Assembly: GCA_024305745.1 (NCBI GenBank)
Contig: JAHRBS010000006.1
Span: 1,118,501-1,182,500 of the forward strand
Reading direction: 5' to 3'
From: Polyporus tsugae
Lineage: Eukaryota > Basidiomycota > Agaricomycetes > Polyporales > Polyporaceae
Length of the DNA: 64,000 bases
Shown here: positions 46,001 through 57,900 of the stretch, in pieces
How positions within the stretch are numbered: the first letter of the stretch is position 1
Layout: every line of letters begins with the position of its first letter
Translations under genes and position numbers: made by a program
The notes under the pieces: generated by a model
Told to the model about the DNA's origin: nothing
What the model saw: only the letters and a program-made list of their open reading frames with translations
Database searches by the model: none

Positions 46001-46916
46001 AGGTTTGTCCTTGGGTGCTTCGGTATGTTCATGCGGGATACGCGCGATAGTGCTCAAGGACGATGACCGTCGCACGGACGCACAGGCGGCGGCACAGCTC
46101 CAAAGAGTGAGCGCTAGCATGAGCCCGTGCGCGTCGGCAGTTCGAAAGTGAACGCGAGAACAAGTGCCAAGACCGCGACCACATGCCGCAAGCGCGCGGA
46201 CGAGCGTGTCCCTGGCCAAAGGCGCCCCGCCGGACACTCGTGTGCAGGACGCATGGTGTTCGTGCAGAAGGGACGCTGTCCCGAGCAAATACCAGGGAAT
46301 TCGGGGAGCGGGGAAGCAGAGACCGAACAGGCCTTGACCAGGCCAAGCGCGTGAGAGAGATAACGCACCATGTTTCTCATCGAGTCTCGTTGGAAACCGA
46401 ACTTCTGCGTGAGGTCGAGAAAAATGTCCTCTATCTCCTCCTTGGACAGCGGGATCTGTCGCTCCGAGCTCCATGCAGGGTACGGTTCGCGGACGGCGGG
46501 CATACCGTTGCTATCGACGAACGTTGGGGTGGTGGACTCGGAGATGCCCATGCGCGGTGGCCCGAGCGATTCTGTCGAGGGCACATACTTCTGGCCGTAG
46601 ACGTCCGCATCCGAGTCGGTGTCTGGACAACGCGGTGCACGGTGAGAAGAGCGACGTTCGGAAAAGGGAGGGACGCACTGTAGTCATATGTTCCGCCCTG
46701 CTCAAAGTACCTGTCGTCGTCTGCCTGGCTGCCGTCGGAGGCGTATGTGTCTCTGTGTCTGTCGTAGCGATCGAGGTGGTCCGAGTCGTTGTCGTAGTAG
46801 CGATGTGGGTCGGGCATTTGGACGGGGTGGTGGAAGGGATCGTGTGGATCGGAGGACGGGGAGGACGACGGGACGTACATGCCGTCCTGGCTGTGTTGGC
46901 CAGGGCGGGAGGCCAT
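40046..46916 (-). CDS. FKS1: 1,3-beta-glucan synthase catalytic subunit (GT48, FKS-type)
   Basis: More than ten exons code about 1,750-1,800 residues. The start at 46916 ([15 protein letters not shown]) leads through a Tyr/Asp-rich cytoplasmic tail and the FKS N-terminal domain (YADPYPAW-like [60 protein letters not shown]). The first membrane block follows. The catalytic core contains [49 protein letters not shown] and [20 protein letters not shown], and the multi-span C-terminal part ends [15 protein letters not shown] at 40046. The enzyme makes the main cell-wall glucan from UDP-glucose at the plasma membrane under Rho1-GTP control. Frame and core motifs look intact. One intron (45408-46368) is exceptionally long. 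Confidence 0.95.
45408..46368 (-). other. 961-nt intron in the glucan synthase gene
   Basis: The donor GTGCGTTA follows ...RDSMRNM and the acceptor CTCGCAG precedes [15 protein letters not shown]; these two peptides are adjacent in FKS proteins. Other introns here are about 50-90 nt. No repeat borders, poly(A) or recognisable gene were found inside; the sequence is GC-rich. It may be an expanded intron, hold an inserted fragment, or host a regulatory RNA. Confidence 0.75.
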
Positions 46917-47969
46917 GGTGGGAGAGGGAGAGGGCTCCGGTTGCAGGACGCAACGACGAGAGAAGAGAGAGAGTCGGGGGACGGGGAGGAGGCGGTGGAG
47001 GAGAAGGTGAAGGAAACAGAGGGCGGCTGCGGGCGCGTCTTCCAGCCCAGATCCACCGGTCAGCAGCGCTGTCAGCCTCAGCCTCAGCCTGCCCAGTGCC
47101 CTCGCCGCACCAGGCCGCATCTCGCATCTCCGTCACCCCCCAGGCACCGTTCCAGCCTCCGTCTCTCGCGAATCGGCACCCCACCATCCCCAAATCTGGC
47201 GAGCACGGTGGGCACTCTGCCAGACTCAGCCAATCACCGCCCAGTACGCGATCGGGCAACTGATCGAAGTTCATCCAACCGCGCGTTTTTGCAAGCCGCG
47301 TCGACGTCATAATCCTTCCACATGCACGACCCACCAACACACACCAGCGTTTCTCCCCATCGTGGCTCGCGTCCAGTGCCCGACTTTCACTCCAATGTCG
47401 TTCGCCTCCAATGACACCGTGGCGCAAGCTGCCATCTCGCCGCCGTTCCCAGGAATGCAGACTAAATGACGCTCCGTGCCTTGACCAGCATTACAGCAAC
47501 GAGGGGAGCGAGGGAATGTTGGCGACCCAACTCACCGCCGCAGTCCACCGGCCGCCTGAGAGTATTATATATAAACCCCTTGCATACGAATTCAGAGCAA
47601 GCGCCCCCGGATTGCATCCAGTACTCGGCATCGAGACGTCGCCTCGGGTCGCGCCAATCTTCTCCTTCATCTCCTGCAACTTTTAGAGCCTCTTGCGACT
47701 GATATATACATCGTAATTGCATGTCAAAGTATATGCTATCGCTGTACGGCCCAGCGGTGCGCATGAATCCCGCGTACGCGTGCAGCACTGTACCCATCAG
47801 GCAATTGTCGGCATAGACGCCGCAGGCTGTCTTTGGACCCGTCAATCTCCCATACACCCCGACTACAAAGACCTTCTCCCTCGTCCTCGCACCGTCGCGC
47901 CACCTCCCACTCCCCAATCTAACTTTACGCCATATTGCCACCGGAAGAGTCCACCAGCGGTGTTTCGCT
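46917..47969. promoter_or_regulatory. Shared divergent promoter region of FKS1 and the BTB gene
   Basis: About 1.05 kb between two genes transcribed away from each other. No coding sequence supported. A TATATATAAAC run at about 47567-47577 is a possible core element for either side. The long frames here are in GC-rich low-complexity sequence. Confidence 0.5.
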
Positions 47970-49903
47970 ATGACAGATCCCGGTCTCACCTCGGCGCAAT
48001 ACAACGCCAGGAAACGCCCCAAACTCGAGCCCGACTCGGACACGGACGACATCGATGTCGACGCCGACGAGAAGCCCTTCGTGAACCACCCCACGCTCTA
48101 TTTCGACGACGGGAATGTCATCCTCACAACGGGCCGTACCTTGTTCTGCGTCCACCGATCCCTCCTCTCGAAACACTCCCCCGCCTTCCGCGAGCTTTTC
48201 GAGCAGGAGCACGACCGCTTCCGCGGCCTCATCCAAATACCCATGGAGGAGACGCCCGAGGACCTGGAGGCTTTGTTGGGCGTCATATACGATGGCCTGT
48301 GAGTCCATCTTCCTTTTCCGTGCATCGGACAAACCGTCATTGTGTCTGTATATGTGGACACTGCGCATTTAAATCCTCTCGCGCCCCCTACCAGCCCCAG
48401 TTCTGCTATGTTTGGTTGCTGTTGAGGTTTCCATCATGACTCTGACGGTCTCCGACGAGCTCCGACGTCGTTCTTGTCGTGACAGGCAGTGAGCACACTT
48501 CCTCCCGTGTCCTCGGCCTTCTGCACTGGAGACGCCCTGAGACGCTACGCTTCGCAAGAGGGTGCGCTGGCTAGTCCTATTACCATCTATTAGAGCTTGC
48601 GCTTATCGACGGTGACGATGTGGTTAAAGTGTCGAATATGCACTCTGTCCGTAGATCTCGTGCATGGACTTTCAATGCTTCGGGGATATGCACGCAGGTC
48701 TCGCATTAGGCCTTGAAGTTGGTCCGCGTACCAGGGGATCAGAGCAAGATCAATGACATCTGCTTTTTCAGGCGGCTTGACGCGCAAGAACTCACCGTCG
48801 AGACGTTCCCCACCCTTGCGACCCTCCTTCGCATGTCAAAGCGGTACCAAATCGAGAAACCGTGCCAGGACATCGTCGCACGCATCCGTGCCGAGTGGCC
48901 CGCCGCCCTCGCGCAGCACGACGCAAAAGAGGTCAAGCTCAAGGCCGAGCGCACCAAAAGGCTAGGGCAGCTCGTTGGCGATGTGAAGCAGCAGTCGCCA
49001 AATTTTCTTGATGAGGTGAAGAACGCCCTACAGCCTAAACTGATCAATGCAATGCCGCGCGTAATGCTACCACCAATGCAACCAATGCAGGCCCCAGGCA
49101 TGCAGAACCCGCCAAAACCCCTTGCATACCCAGGGGCTCCCATGCAGCATGTCGGTGGAGGAGTATATTACCGCGCTCCCCCCGGTGCTGGCGGCAACAA
49201 TGTAGTATACATGGGCGGCGGAGGTCGAGGTGGGGGAGGTGTCGGGTTCGACCCTGCCCCAGCGCCAAATCCCATCCCAGGGCCCTCCAACGCCCCTCCA
49301 CCCGCTCCTCCTCCTATAGCACCCGTCATCCCCGGAGGAGACGATTCAAAAGAGGACCTAATCGTGCACCCTGCGAGCGTGATCGGCCTCCTGCGCGAGT
49401 GCGGCTACGCGGATAGGCAGCTGCTCTTCCCCCTCTTCTACGCGCTCTCCCGCACGACCTGGCAGTTCGGCGGGCCCGCGCTCGGCCACCACCTCGCGCC
49501 GCTCTCCGTGGCGGACATGGAGCGCTTCGTCGTCGGCATCGAGCGCATGCGCGAGTATTACACCGCGTTCACCATCACCGTCCCCACCCTGGACCCCTCA
49601 CCGCACCAACCTCAGCCTGGGCCAGGAGGTTTGCCTTTGCCTTTTGGGGCGGCGCCGACGCAGTGCAATGAGGGGATCAAGCAGCTCTGGCAGGCCTGCG
49701 CGTCCACGCTGCTTGTACCGCTTGCGGGCCGCGGGCTTGCGCGGGAGCCGCTCGAGGACCTGGCGGGGCTCGCGCCTGCTGTGCCTGCTCAGTGCGGGCA
49801 GTGCAGGGTGTGCACGGCGTGCGGACGTGGGCTGGCGGCGAAGATCGAGGCTTACAGGCGTGAGCTGTGGGCGAAGCTGCCGCAGTTCTTCGAGCTGGCT
49901 TAA
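47970..49903 (+). CDS. BTB/POZ-domain protein
   Basis: Two exons (47970-48298 and 48772-49903; the splice joins CT to GCGG in frame) give 486 residues. Residues about 30-150 form the BTB fold seen in many agaricomycete genes: HPTLYFDDGNVILTTGRTLF, CVHRSLLSKHSPAFRELF, IPMEETPEDLEALLGVIYDG, then after the intron TFPTLATLLRMSKRYQIE. A Pro/Gly-rich linker (about residues 215-290) separates it from a C-terminal folded part with LLRECGYADRQLLFPLFYAL and a Cys-rich segment CGQCRVCTACGRGL. BTB domains mediate dimerisation and can recruit Cul3 ubiquitin ligases. Partner unknown. The 473-nt intron is long for this genome. Confidence 0.85.
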
Positions 49904-50900
49904 AATCGGAAGGAGGGTTCTTTGATTTCGCTCTCTTCAAGTTTCTTGGTTTGCTAAGGGTGCGTCCGTTCATGTAAATCCGACTTCTGTATCCATCGCT
50001 GGTCTGAAATCTCTGTACATATATGCACCAGTCCTTCACGCTGCTCCCTGCTGTACTGAATCTTGCCACATATGGGGCTGTATTTCCCATGTTTTATAGG
50101 AGTCCCGGCTCACATCGTGACATGCCAACCAACGAGCCATCGCACGGCCGTCCGAGTGGTCCGGAGAAGCAATGGATTGCTTGTGCCTTTATGAATACCT
50201 ATGCCTGCCTGTCACTAGACTCTTTCCTCACTCTGCGCCTTGGAGCTATCGATCGGGACGCGAAAGGGCTACGGCATCCCACCACAATAGACATCTCGGG
50301 AATCGGAAGCTGTCTCGAGGGGCTCCGCAGGCACGCAGTACCCGGAAGAATTGCCGACCAAGTGGAAGTGGAAAGAACTCGAGACATTCGCGATGACTAG
50401 TACTGGCCAGGGGAGGCTTTGGGGGCCTGACGCAGCGCATCTGGCCATGTCTGGCGAACTTGAACTTTTCACAATCCCCAACCCTATTGTCCGATGCTTC
50501 AGAGGGCGTATGGGGGTCATTGCGCAATGGGGGCCAGTGTGGATCCCGACCCCCACGTGTCGTTATACGTGCATGGATATCAGGCCAGTGTACAGATAGA
50601 GCCAGGATAGCTGGTAGCAATAGCGAGTTACGAGAGACGAAAACGTTTGAGAATAAAAGAAAGATGGTTCAAGAGACAAGAACACCCAAGTATGTTACTT
50701 ACAAGTACTTACACATTCGGGCAAGTCCGGGTCTACTTGCTTGATCGACGGTGGTCCCGATCTGTCCCGATCTACCCGGAGCTGTCTAGGATCGGTTCAA
50801 GTTCTGCTAATCTCAATAGTTGGTTACCCTCAGCTGTCTTTTGCCATGAAAACATTCCTGAGCTACCGTCTCCCATACTTCTCTAGTTTGACCACACGTC
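49904..50900. other. Spacer upstream of MYND copy G
   Basis: No gene supported. It contains the left copy of a dispersed repeat (50332-50400) whose frame GTQYPEELPTKWKWKELETF looks like a piece of some coding sequence. Confidence 0.4.
50332..50400 (+). repeat. Dispersed direct repeat, left copy
   Basis: About 70 nt from AGGCACGCAGTACCCGGA to CTCGAGACATTCGCGATGAC. It recurs, with a ~25-nt insertion and several changes, at 54543-54632 in the same orientation, bracketing MYND copy G and the HET C-terminal half. Confidence 0.7.
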
Positions 50901-52393
50901 ATGCTCCACCCATTCACTCGCGAGGAAACGATCCGCGTTCTCAACTCACTGGGCGTCGATATTCCGACAGACACCAAGCTCTTGGACGAGATACTTGAAA
51001 AGTGTCTCTCCGATGCTCTCGACACTGCACAGTACAAGGACCGCCTCCCGGAATGTATGAATCTCAAGTCGCTCAACCTATGGCCCGTGGTAGAGCACAG
51101 CGAGTCTGCTATCAATCCTCGACCGCTGGTCGACGCAGCTGCAAGACACAACCTCGACGAGGCGTACAAGCTCTATGCCGACTTTCGGGCCGGGAAGAAC
51201 ATTCAAAACGCTCTCTTTGTGGACCCTTTTGTCGACCTGCGCCACACGATGACCGATATTGCGAAATTCTTGGACTTAGGAATACGGTGGTGTGTCCTTC
51301 AGGATGAACCTAGCCGGGAGAGCGCCATATTGCTGCGGGTGCGTCGCGTCGTCAATTCAATAGACCAGTGGTTCACATACGACTCCACATCACTCTCACC
51401 TTCCATCTCACAGTTCCTCAGTGTTGGAGGTCAACGAAAAACTTCCAGTGTTCGTGGTCCTTTACCGCACCATCGACAAGGCGACAGGCGCGTCTGGTGC
51501 GGACTGGGCCAGCCTACAGGCGCGATCGAACCCGCCTCACTTGGGCTGTGGGTTTCACGCCGTGAAAGCCACGCTTCTAGAACAGAAAATGCTGCTCAAC
51601 ATCCTCAAAACGAACAACTCGCTTGTGCCGCCAGACTACAATGTAACAAGATGGCCGCTCGAGGAACGGTTCGAGGTCTCCGTCCTCCTCCCCATCGGGC
51701 CGCTCGAGTACGACGCCCTCTCCAAGCTCAACAACAACATGGGGTGCACCGTGTGCGGCAAGCGCGCCTCGAGCCGTTGCTCAAGCTGCCAGTCAGTCTC
51801 GTACTGCGGTGTCGGTGGGTCTACTCTCTATCCTCTTGTCCTCTCCCAAGCGCATCCTCTCTCCCTATCCCTCTTTCATCCTCTCGCTCACACGCAAAGG
51901 GATTGCAGCGTGCCAGCATGCAGATTGGACTGAGCACAAGCCCGCCTGCCGCTCGCTCAAAGACGCCACCTGGCGCACGATCCGCCTCCGCGCCGGCTAC
52001 CCCGGGATGGAGAACTGGCAGTTCGGCCTCCTCAACCGCCACGCGAGCCTCGCGCTGCCCGACGGCGCGGACGGCGTGCACAAATGGTTCTACCTCGACG
52101 ACGCGCTCCCATACGTGAACGTCTACGGCGACCGCCCCTTCCTCACGAAGATGCAGATCACCCCGCCTGGCGTCGCCCCCGGGCGCATAATGATGTATGA
52201 CCGGCGGCAGACGTTCCTGGGGTTCCTCCGCGAGGACGTCGACGCGAGCGCATTCTGGGAGTTCGCGGCGGAGATGCGCGGGGCGCGCGGGGGCCTCATG
52301 GGCCTGAAGATGCATCGGTAGGTGAAGAGGACGGGCGACTGGGAGTTGAGCGTGTGCTTGGACAGGGCGCCGGCGGTGGACGTGAAGTGGTGA
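50901..52393 (+). pseudogene. MYND zinc-finger gene, copy G (frameshift and nonsense codon)
   Basis: Exon 1 (MLHPFTREETIRVLNSLGVD) and exon 2 (LEVNEKLPVFVVLYRTIDKA; CTVCG...RCSSC...SYC) are well kept, as is exon 3 (CQHADWTEHKPAC...MMYDRRQTFLGFL). Two defects are visible. At the start of exon 2 (about 51414-51424) two bases are missing relative to A and B, so the usual GTGCGT donor and CACAG acceptor put exon 2 out of frame. At 52319-52321, TAG replaces the conserved TGG of MHRW, cutting off the last ~24 residues, although the downstream frame (WELSVCL...DVKW) is still readable to TGA at 52391-52393. The MYND finger itself is intact. Confidence 0.82.
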
Positions 52394-53284
52394 GCGTGTC
52401 GTCTGTGCGAGGGTGCTGCTGCCGTCCTTATACTTAACATACTTGTACGTGTATCCTGTAATGATCATGACTTCCCAGTGCTCATGGCGGGATCTTGGGA
52501 TCAGAACATGACGGTACCATAACAGTTGGCAGGTGATCAACGGTAGGACTACGGGACAAAGTTCGAAAAATTTGTTGAGGGAACGCACTGGTGTGTCCGT
52601 TGTCCTGCGTTTATACACCCTCACAAGTACAACGCTAACTGCCGTGATTGCAGTAGTTTCCTGGGCAAACCGATTCGAGGTCGTGACGGATCGGCTTTCT
52701 TCGAGAGATGCATGGAGACGATCCGGCGCGTGGAGCAACTCCCATCGCCCTTGTCCAACTGCAACGGGTTGTCTCCGGCCAGCACTACCATCACCAACCG
52801 GGCGAACAGTGGTCGTCGTCCACGCGGAATGGTCCAGGCTGCTTATCGCCCTCCAGGTCCTGGCTCTGTCACGACGACGCGATGGATTAACGGCGTGCCT
52901 TCTAGCATCCCGTGGATCGCCACGGCCGCTGTACTGTGATCCCCAGCAGCGGAGGTTCCAATGCCCGACCCGCCCGGACGGTATGCAGCTCAGGATACAA
53001 GGTGAGCTTCCGTGCAGTGAAGCTGGAGGTTACGTCTCTGACAAGTGGGCAGCTGGCATACTACTATATCATGATGCACACATGTAGGGCTAGCGAAGTT
53101 GCGATGCTTCGGATTCTACTACCGGCGGGGATTCGTTCAGCTTGCGAACCGGACCCCAACAGCGTAGGGAGGTTCCGTAGAGTATAGTACAACGAAACAT
53201 GCCAAAATATAAATCGAGCGGTTCACTGGATTATGAATCGAAGCCCGTAAAGTTGTATCCGCAATTGAAACATCGCAGGGAAAA
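52394..53284. other. Spacer between MYND copy G and the HET C-terminal half
   Basis: No gene recognised. Some + strand frames at 52640-52940 look coding-like but could not be assigned. The right end, with GTATCCGCAATTGAAAC near 53260, matches the 3' flank of the other HET gene near 15983, so homology between the HET copies extends past the stop codon. Confidence 0.4.
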
Positions 53285-54487
53285 ATTAAATTGATACTTA
53301 CCATGACAGACTGAACGTCCCTCTCGCTTCAGCCTTCCACCGCGACCTTCGCCGCCCACGACCGGCAGGTCCTCAACCTCGCTCGCGCTCCGAGGTTCAC
53401 GTCCGTCACCCGCCTCCCGGCGCTGACCTGGCCCTGCATCGCCGGCGTCGGCTCCACCCCAACGTCCGATGTTGTCTCCAGGAAGCTCGACGCCACGAAG
53501 ACCTCCGTCGACTGCTTCCTCGGCCTATTGTGGGAACGCTACCACTATCGGGGCAGACACCCCGCTCTCTTCTCCCTGGAGTAGCTCGGCACGCGATGGG
53601 GTAGGCGGCGCCGTGTTATTGACGACGTCGATGCGGATGCGGTAGGCGTTAATGCATATGAAGTCCAGGCCGAGGTCTACGTTGAGCATCCCAGCGCGTC
53701 CCGCATTTAACGTGACCCTTTTATGCTCGAGTTTTGGTAGATTATTGAAGAAAGGGAATGAGTGCGTCCAAGACTCGGACACCGTGCTAGGACCCACGTG
53801 ATGGAAATCTCCAGTCGAATCCGGTGGTGCAGTAGGCTGTGACGTTGTCACCCGCGCGCTGATCTTGGGTCTTTTGCCATCGTTCTCGAGATGGTGCTGG
53901 AATTCTATGGTGATAGCGTGCTCGTCATTGGAGAGTGTAAGGCAGTGAGTGGTTGGGCGGCCAGAGTCTGGACCCTGGAAATCAACCATGTACCCTCGGG
54001 CGCGTAGAGCATTGCGAGTTGTTGTTAGCAGCAATAAGCTGATCGACTGGTGCGGCTGACGGAGAATGGACTGCAGTGCTATATTATCCGAGGTCCGGTC
54101 GGGGTGGGGTATGTATACCGTCTTCAGTTCTATCTGCAGGCGACATCGCTCAATGGTTTCTGGTGACAGGGTGAAGAGCTTAGTATTACGTGTCCACCCT
54201 ATAGAGAGGTTCGTGGACAGGCATCCAGAAAACAAGAATTCGATGGCAGAGTCGGAGGGAGGTATGTAGCAGACCCGTCCCAGCAGATGCCCCGGACGCT
54301 CGGGCCGTTCGCACCCGAGGATGGCTAAGTACCACTGCCTTGAATCCTCCATTCCGGGCATCGCGCATTGGATTGAGGCGGAGGGGAAAAGGAGGGAAAG
54401 AGGTATCATCTGGAATTGTGTGCGGATGCCGTATGGAGAGGACGTGTATTCGATTTGAACACGGCTAATGATATCAAGACAGAGCAC
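53285..54487 (-). pseudogene. HET gene, C-terminal half only
   Basis: The frame 54487-53525 corresponds to HET residues of about 500-800 in the 16-20 kb copy: YTSSPYGIRTQFQMIPLSLL, YLAILGCERPERPGHLLGRV, CYIPPSDS, YIPHPDR, NALRARGYMVDF, HKRVTLNAG, LGLDFICINAYRIRIDVV. There is no HET core, no ATG (the first codon is GTG) and a stop lies shortly upstream. A TAG after VVAFPQ (53525-53527) is followed in the same frame by AEEAVDGG, which still resembles the tail of the other copy, so the stop is a later nonsense mutation. It is the complement of the N-terminal half at 37982-39452. Confidence 0.8.
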
Positions 54488-54512
54488 CGCTACGTGTTCA
54501 CTGAGTCATCAT

Positions 54513-54542
54513 TTGCATTCAGCGCCTGCTCCAGATGCTCAT
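54513..54542 (+). repeat. 30-nt patch matching the end of the AAA ATPase gene
   Basis: It is identical at 29 of 30 positions to 59338-59367, inside the last coding exon of the AAA gene, and in the same orientation. It lies 25 nt beyond the abrupt edge of the HET half-gene. Confidence 0.8.
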
Positions 54543-54632
54543 CAGGCACGCAGTACCCGGAATAATTGCCGACCAAGGCTTCGTGGACGGCGCCCATGGG
54601 GGAAGTGCAAGGAACTCGAGACATTCGCGATG
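54543..54632 (+). repeat. Dispersed direct repeat, right copy
   Basis: Relative of 50332-50400, with the same ends (CAGGCACGCAGTACCCGGA and CTCGAGACATTCGCGATGAC) and an internal ~25-nt difference. The frame open in the left copy has a TAA here. Confidence 0.7.
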
Positions 54633-54966
54633 ACCTTTAACCTTGCCATCATCGCTTGTCGACCTCCGAAGAAATTTCTATACAACACGCAGTCCTCGTT
54701 CTATTCGTCAAGAACACATATCACGGAGGCTGCGCTGGATATATAAATTGGCTCTTCTCAAAGTTCTACAAGACCATACGAAGACTGAGATAGGAGACGT
54801 CGGGGTACTGGCACTGACAATGCTTGGTTTATGATACAACCCTTCGCGCCAGTTCTGACTCGTGTCGTCGCACATTCGGCTTTCCACCCCTGCAAGGTGA
54901 ATGTCCGACTGTCAGTAACGGGACAAAGGCTACTAAACCACCGACACACCTCTGACACGCACGCAC

Positions 54967-57900
54967 TCAAAGTGTCGGAGAGCCCGCACGGCTAGAGACA
55001 GGGGTAGTCTTCGAAGACCTCGCCTTGGATGAGCTGGTGGTGGCTCGAGTTGAATCGATCGGGGGATTGGCACGCTTGAACAACTGGGTAGCGGCGTTCC
55101 CAGCTTGGGCCTCGTCGGCTCCACCACGAGTTCCCGGAGCAGCGGGCGCCGACGAATTGTCCAAGAAAGGATCATCGTCGGTGGACGAAGGAGAAGCCCG
55201 CGAGGAGGACTGCTTCTGTCGCTTCCGAGGGTCGCGCTTCAAATCGCTCCCGGCTGCCCGTCGTTTCGAGCCCGAGGAGCTTCCAGTCGAACCGCCGCCC
55301 GCATCCCTGGTCACGTCCTGGGGCTCCAGCGCGTTGATCCGCTTGGGTAGGACGTTCCACTGCACCTTACTCCCGAGGATCTTCCAGACGGCTTGCATCA
55401 ATCTCGTGTGATCAAGGAGTGGCGACTCCGAGCGGTCCTTGACGGCCCGCTTCCGCGGAGCGGGCGGCGGACTGTTCAGATTGACTACACTGCTAGACTG
55501 AAGTTGCTGTGATGTGTCGTCGACCAGGGGGCCTGAGGGGCGCGAAGAACTAGCCCGGATCGGGGTGGCGGGTTCTCTGGGAGCAACAGGAGCACTTCCC
55601 TCCAGCAGCCACTTCAGAGACGTCTTCGTCGCCATCATGGCATGGTAGCTTGAGACGCGTGCTGGCTCTGCTCGCTGCGGATCCGCTGACCGGTCCTGAT
55701 CTTGAAGTCTCGAGTTGGCCATGATTTGGTCGATATCGTATGTCGCATAGTGCTGCTGACAGAGGAGCGCCAGATCCTTAAGGAGCCCGGCGAAGGGGTG
55801 ATCGGGTGGCTTCACTGCGGCGAATGGTTCGCCATTGCATATTGTCATGAGCTTGCGTTGTACACCAGCGGATACGATGGTTCCGTCCTCCAACTTCTGG
55901 CTGCGGTGACGGTTGAAGAGACCATGCATGTGCGCCGCGAGTTCGGTGGGATCACTCGACCATATGTTCGGCAGATAACGAAGCGCACACCAGTTGAGAA
56001 CATGCACAAACGATTCCAGGTCGTCCGAGACTTCGTAATGCTTCTCGCGCATAAATTGTAGGAGGGCCGACATGTACTGCCACGTTCCCTGTACGAATAA
56101 AAGCCAAACTCGTGAGATAAAGGGTGCCAGCTTGAAACTACTGTGGTGACTCACAGAACGCCAAGTGAGGACGGGTGTTTGCTGCAACTGGCGCTCGGTC
56201 CTCGCAAGATCCCAGTCAGACAGCAAGCCAATGGCAACACATTTGGGGTCGTTGGGGTTTGGATGGTAGATAAGGATGTTGTTGACACTGATGTCCCGAT
56301 GAAGAATTCTGTGCTCCTTCCACGCGTGAGAATGAGCTACCAATCAAGGGTGAGGGAAGCTCGTCAGAAGATGGGTTGTGAGTGCACGTACCAATGAGCG
56401 CAGTAAATATCACGCCGACCAACTGTTCGGCATCTGTGAAGTCTTCCAGGCTCTCGCAGATCTCCTTCAAGACAAGCCTCGTGTGGATCCTGGGGGTGCG
56501 TCGAGACTCTGGGGTATTTGGCTGAACTGGAACTGTGACAGCGAGCGTCCGTTGATACTGCCTCGCGTTCCCTCCTGCGCGATAGTAGACATCTCCGCCC
56601 CCGAGCGGAGTAGGAATGTAGGTATCCTCGACAGCAGTTTTCCCTTCCCACAGGGTTGTGTAGATGTCCAGCTCAGACCGGATGGACTCGAGGTCTGCTC
56701 GCCAGCTGTCTTTGATCATGACTGGGCGGCCGCCGTCAAGATCCCAGCCTACGAAGCATTTCGTACCTCGCCCCATCAATGACCGGCTTGTAAACATGGG
56801 TTTCCCCACAAGACAACGATGCATTTGGAGAGGGCTATCCTGACGAATAGGCAAAGGGTTTTGGTCGTCACCCAGTTGGGACCATGGCGAGGCGATATTG
56901 AAAATGTAGATGGGCCACGTCCCGTCCGCAGCGTCCTTGAATCGCTTCCCTATCTGACTCTTGGAGCCCGTCTGGAACCGCGAGTGCAACGAAGAGAAGA
57001 ATTTCGCGTCTTCATCAGAGGCAAGAGTGGCGGTGGGGTCAACACCTCGTTCCCCTGGAGTGGCGGAAGGACAGAAGAGGCGGTAAAGAAACTGTCCGAT
57101 GAATGTGACTCCGACCTCGGTAGTGTAGTCGAAGCTCTCGGAGACAACTGCACCCGAGCGGTCAAACCGCACTAACCGTGCGTGTTTGCCGCAGATGGAG
57201 ATGAGGAAGACATGTGTCCGTTGCTGAACACGAAACATCTGCAAAGCGTACATTGCCAACTGGCCGCGGCTTTGTACGTGTTCTGTGCCATCGGACAGGA
57301 CGTCATGTGCCGGGAAGGGATAGTACTTTGAATCAAGTTTCACCTCCACGAGAACCTCCGCCCAAGGCCACGAACACTCAGCGCGTGGTGGCTCGCGTTC
57401 AGATGGATTGTCAGGGCCAACGGGTTCCTGAGTGGTTGGTGGACTAACATTCTCATCTTCTGACACAGCCGCAGCCCCGGGCGGAGGAGTGGCAGCATGG
57501 GGAGAGTTGGGGTAGCTGAGCGGGACACCCGGAGGAACAGCGCGCGAAGAGGATGAGTGTTGACCGCCGCCGCTCGCGGCCGGTCGGATGCTTGGATTGT
57601 TGGCTTTGCGGCCCATGGTGCGTGGCTTCGCGTGCCGCTTGGGAAGGATGGAGAGATCGACCTTTAGGGGAGAGGTCTCCTTGATATTCAGTGTGCCCGA
57701 CACAGATGTGTCAGGGTTATCGGCAGTGCAGTAGGTGAGGAACTCAGCACAGCCGATTTGTTCCAGGATGTCATTGATCCCGTTGCACTGTTAGTCCAGA
57801 CTAATGTTAATAATCAATAACTCGCAAAGGGAGGAAGCCGCTAGCTTACCACGCCAGGGTACATTGCAGCTTCATTCTTGTTGAGACTGACGTTGAATGG

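Noticed and set aside
46431..47120. Longer N-terminus for the glucan synthase starting upstream of 46916
   Set aside because: The extension is low-complexity and lies in the divergent promoter; the MASRPGQ start gives a typical FKS N-terminus.
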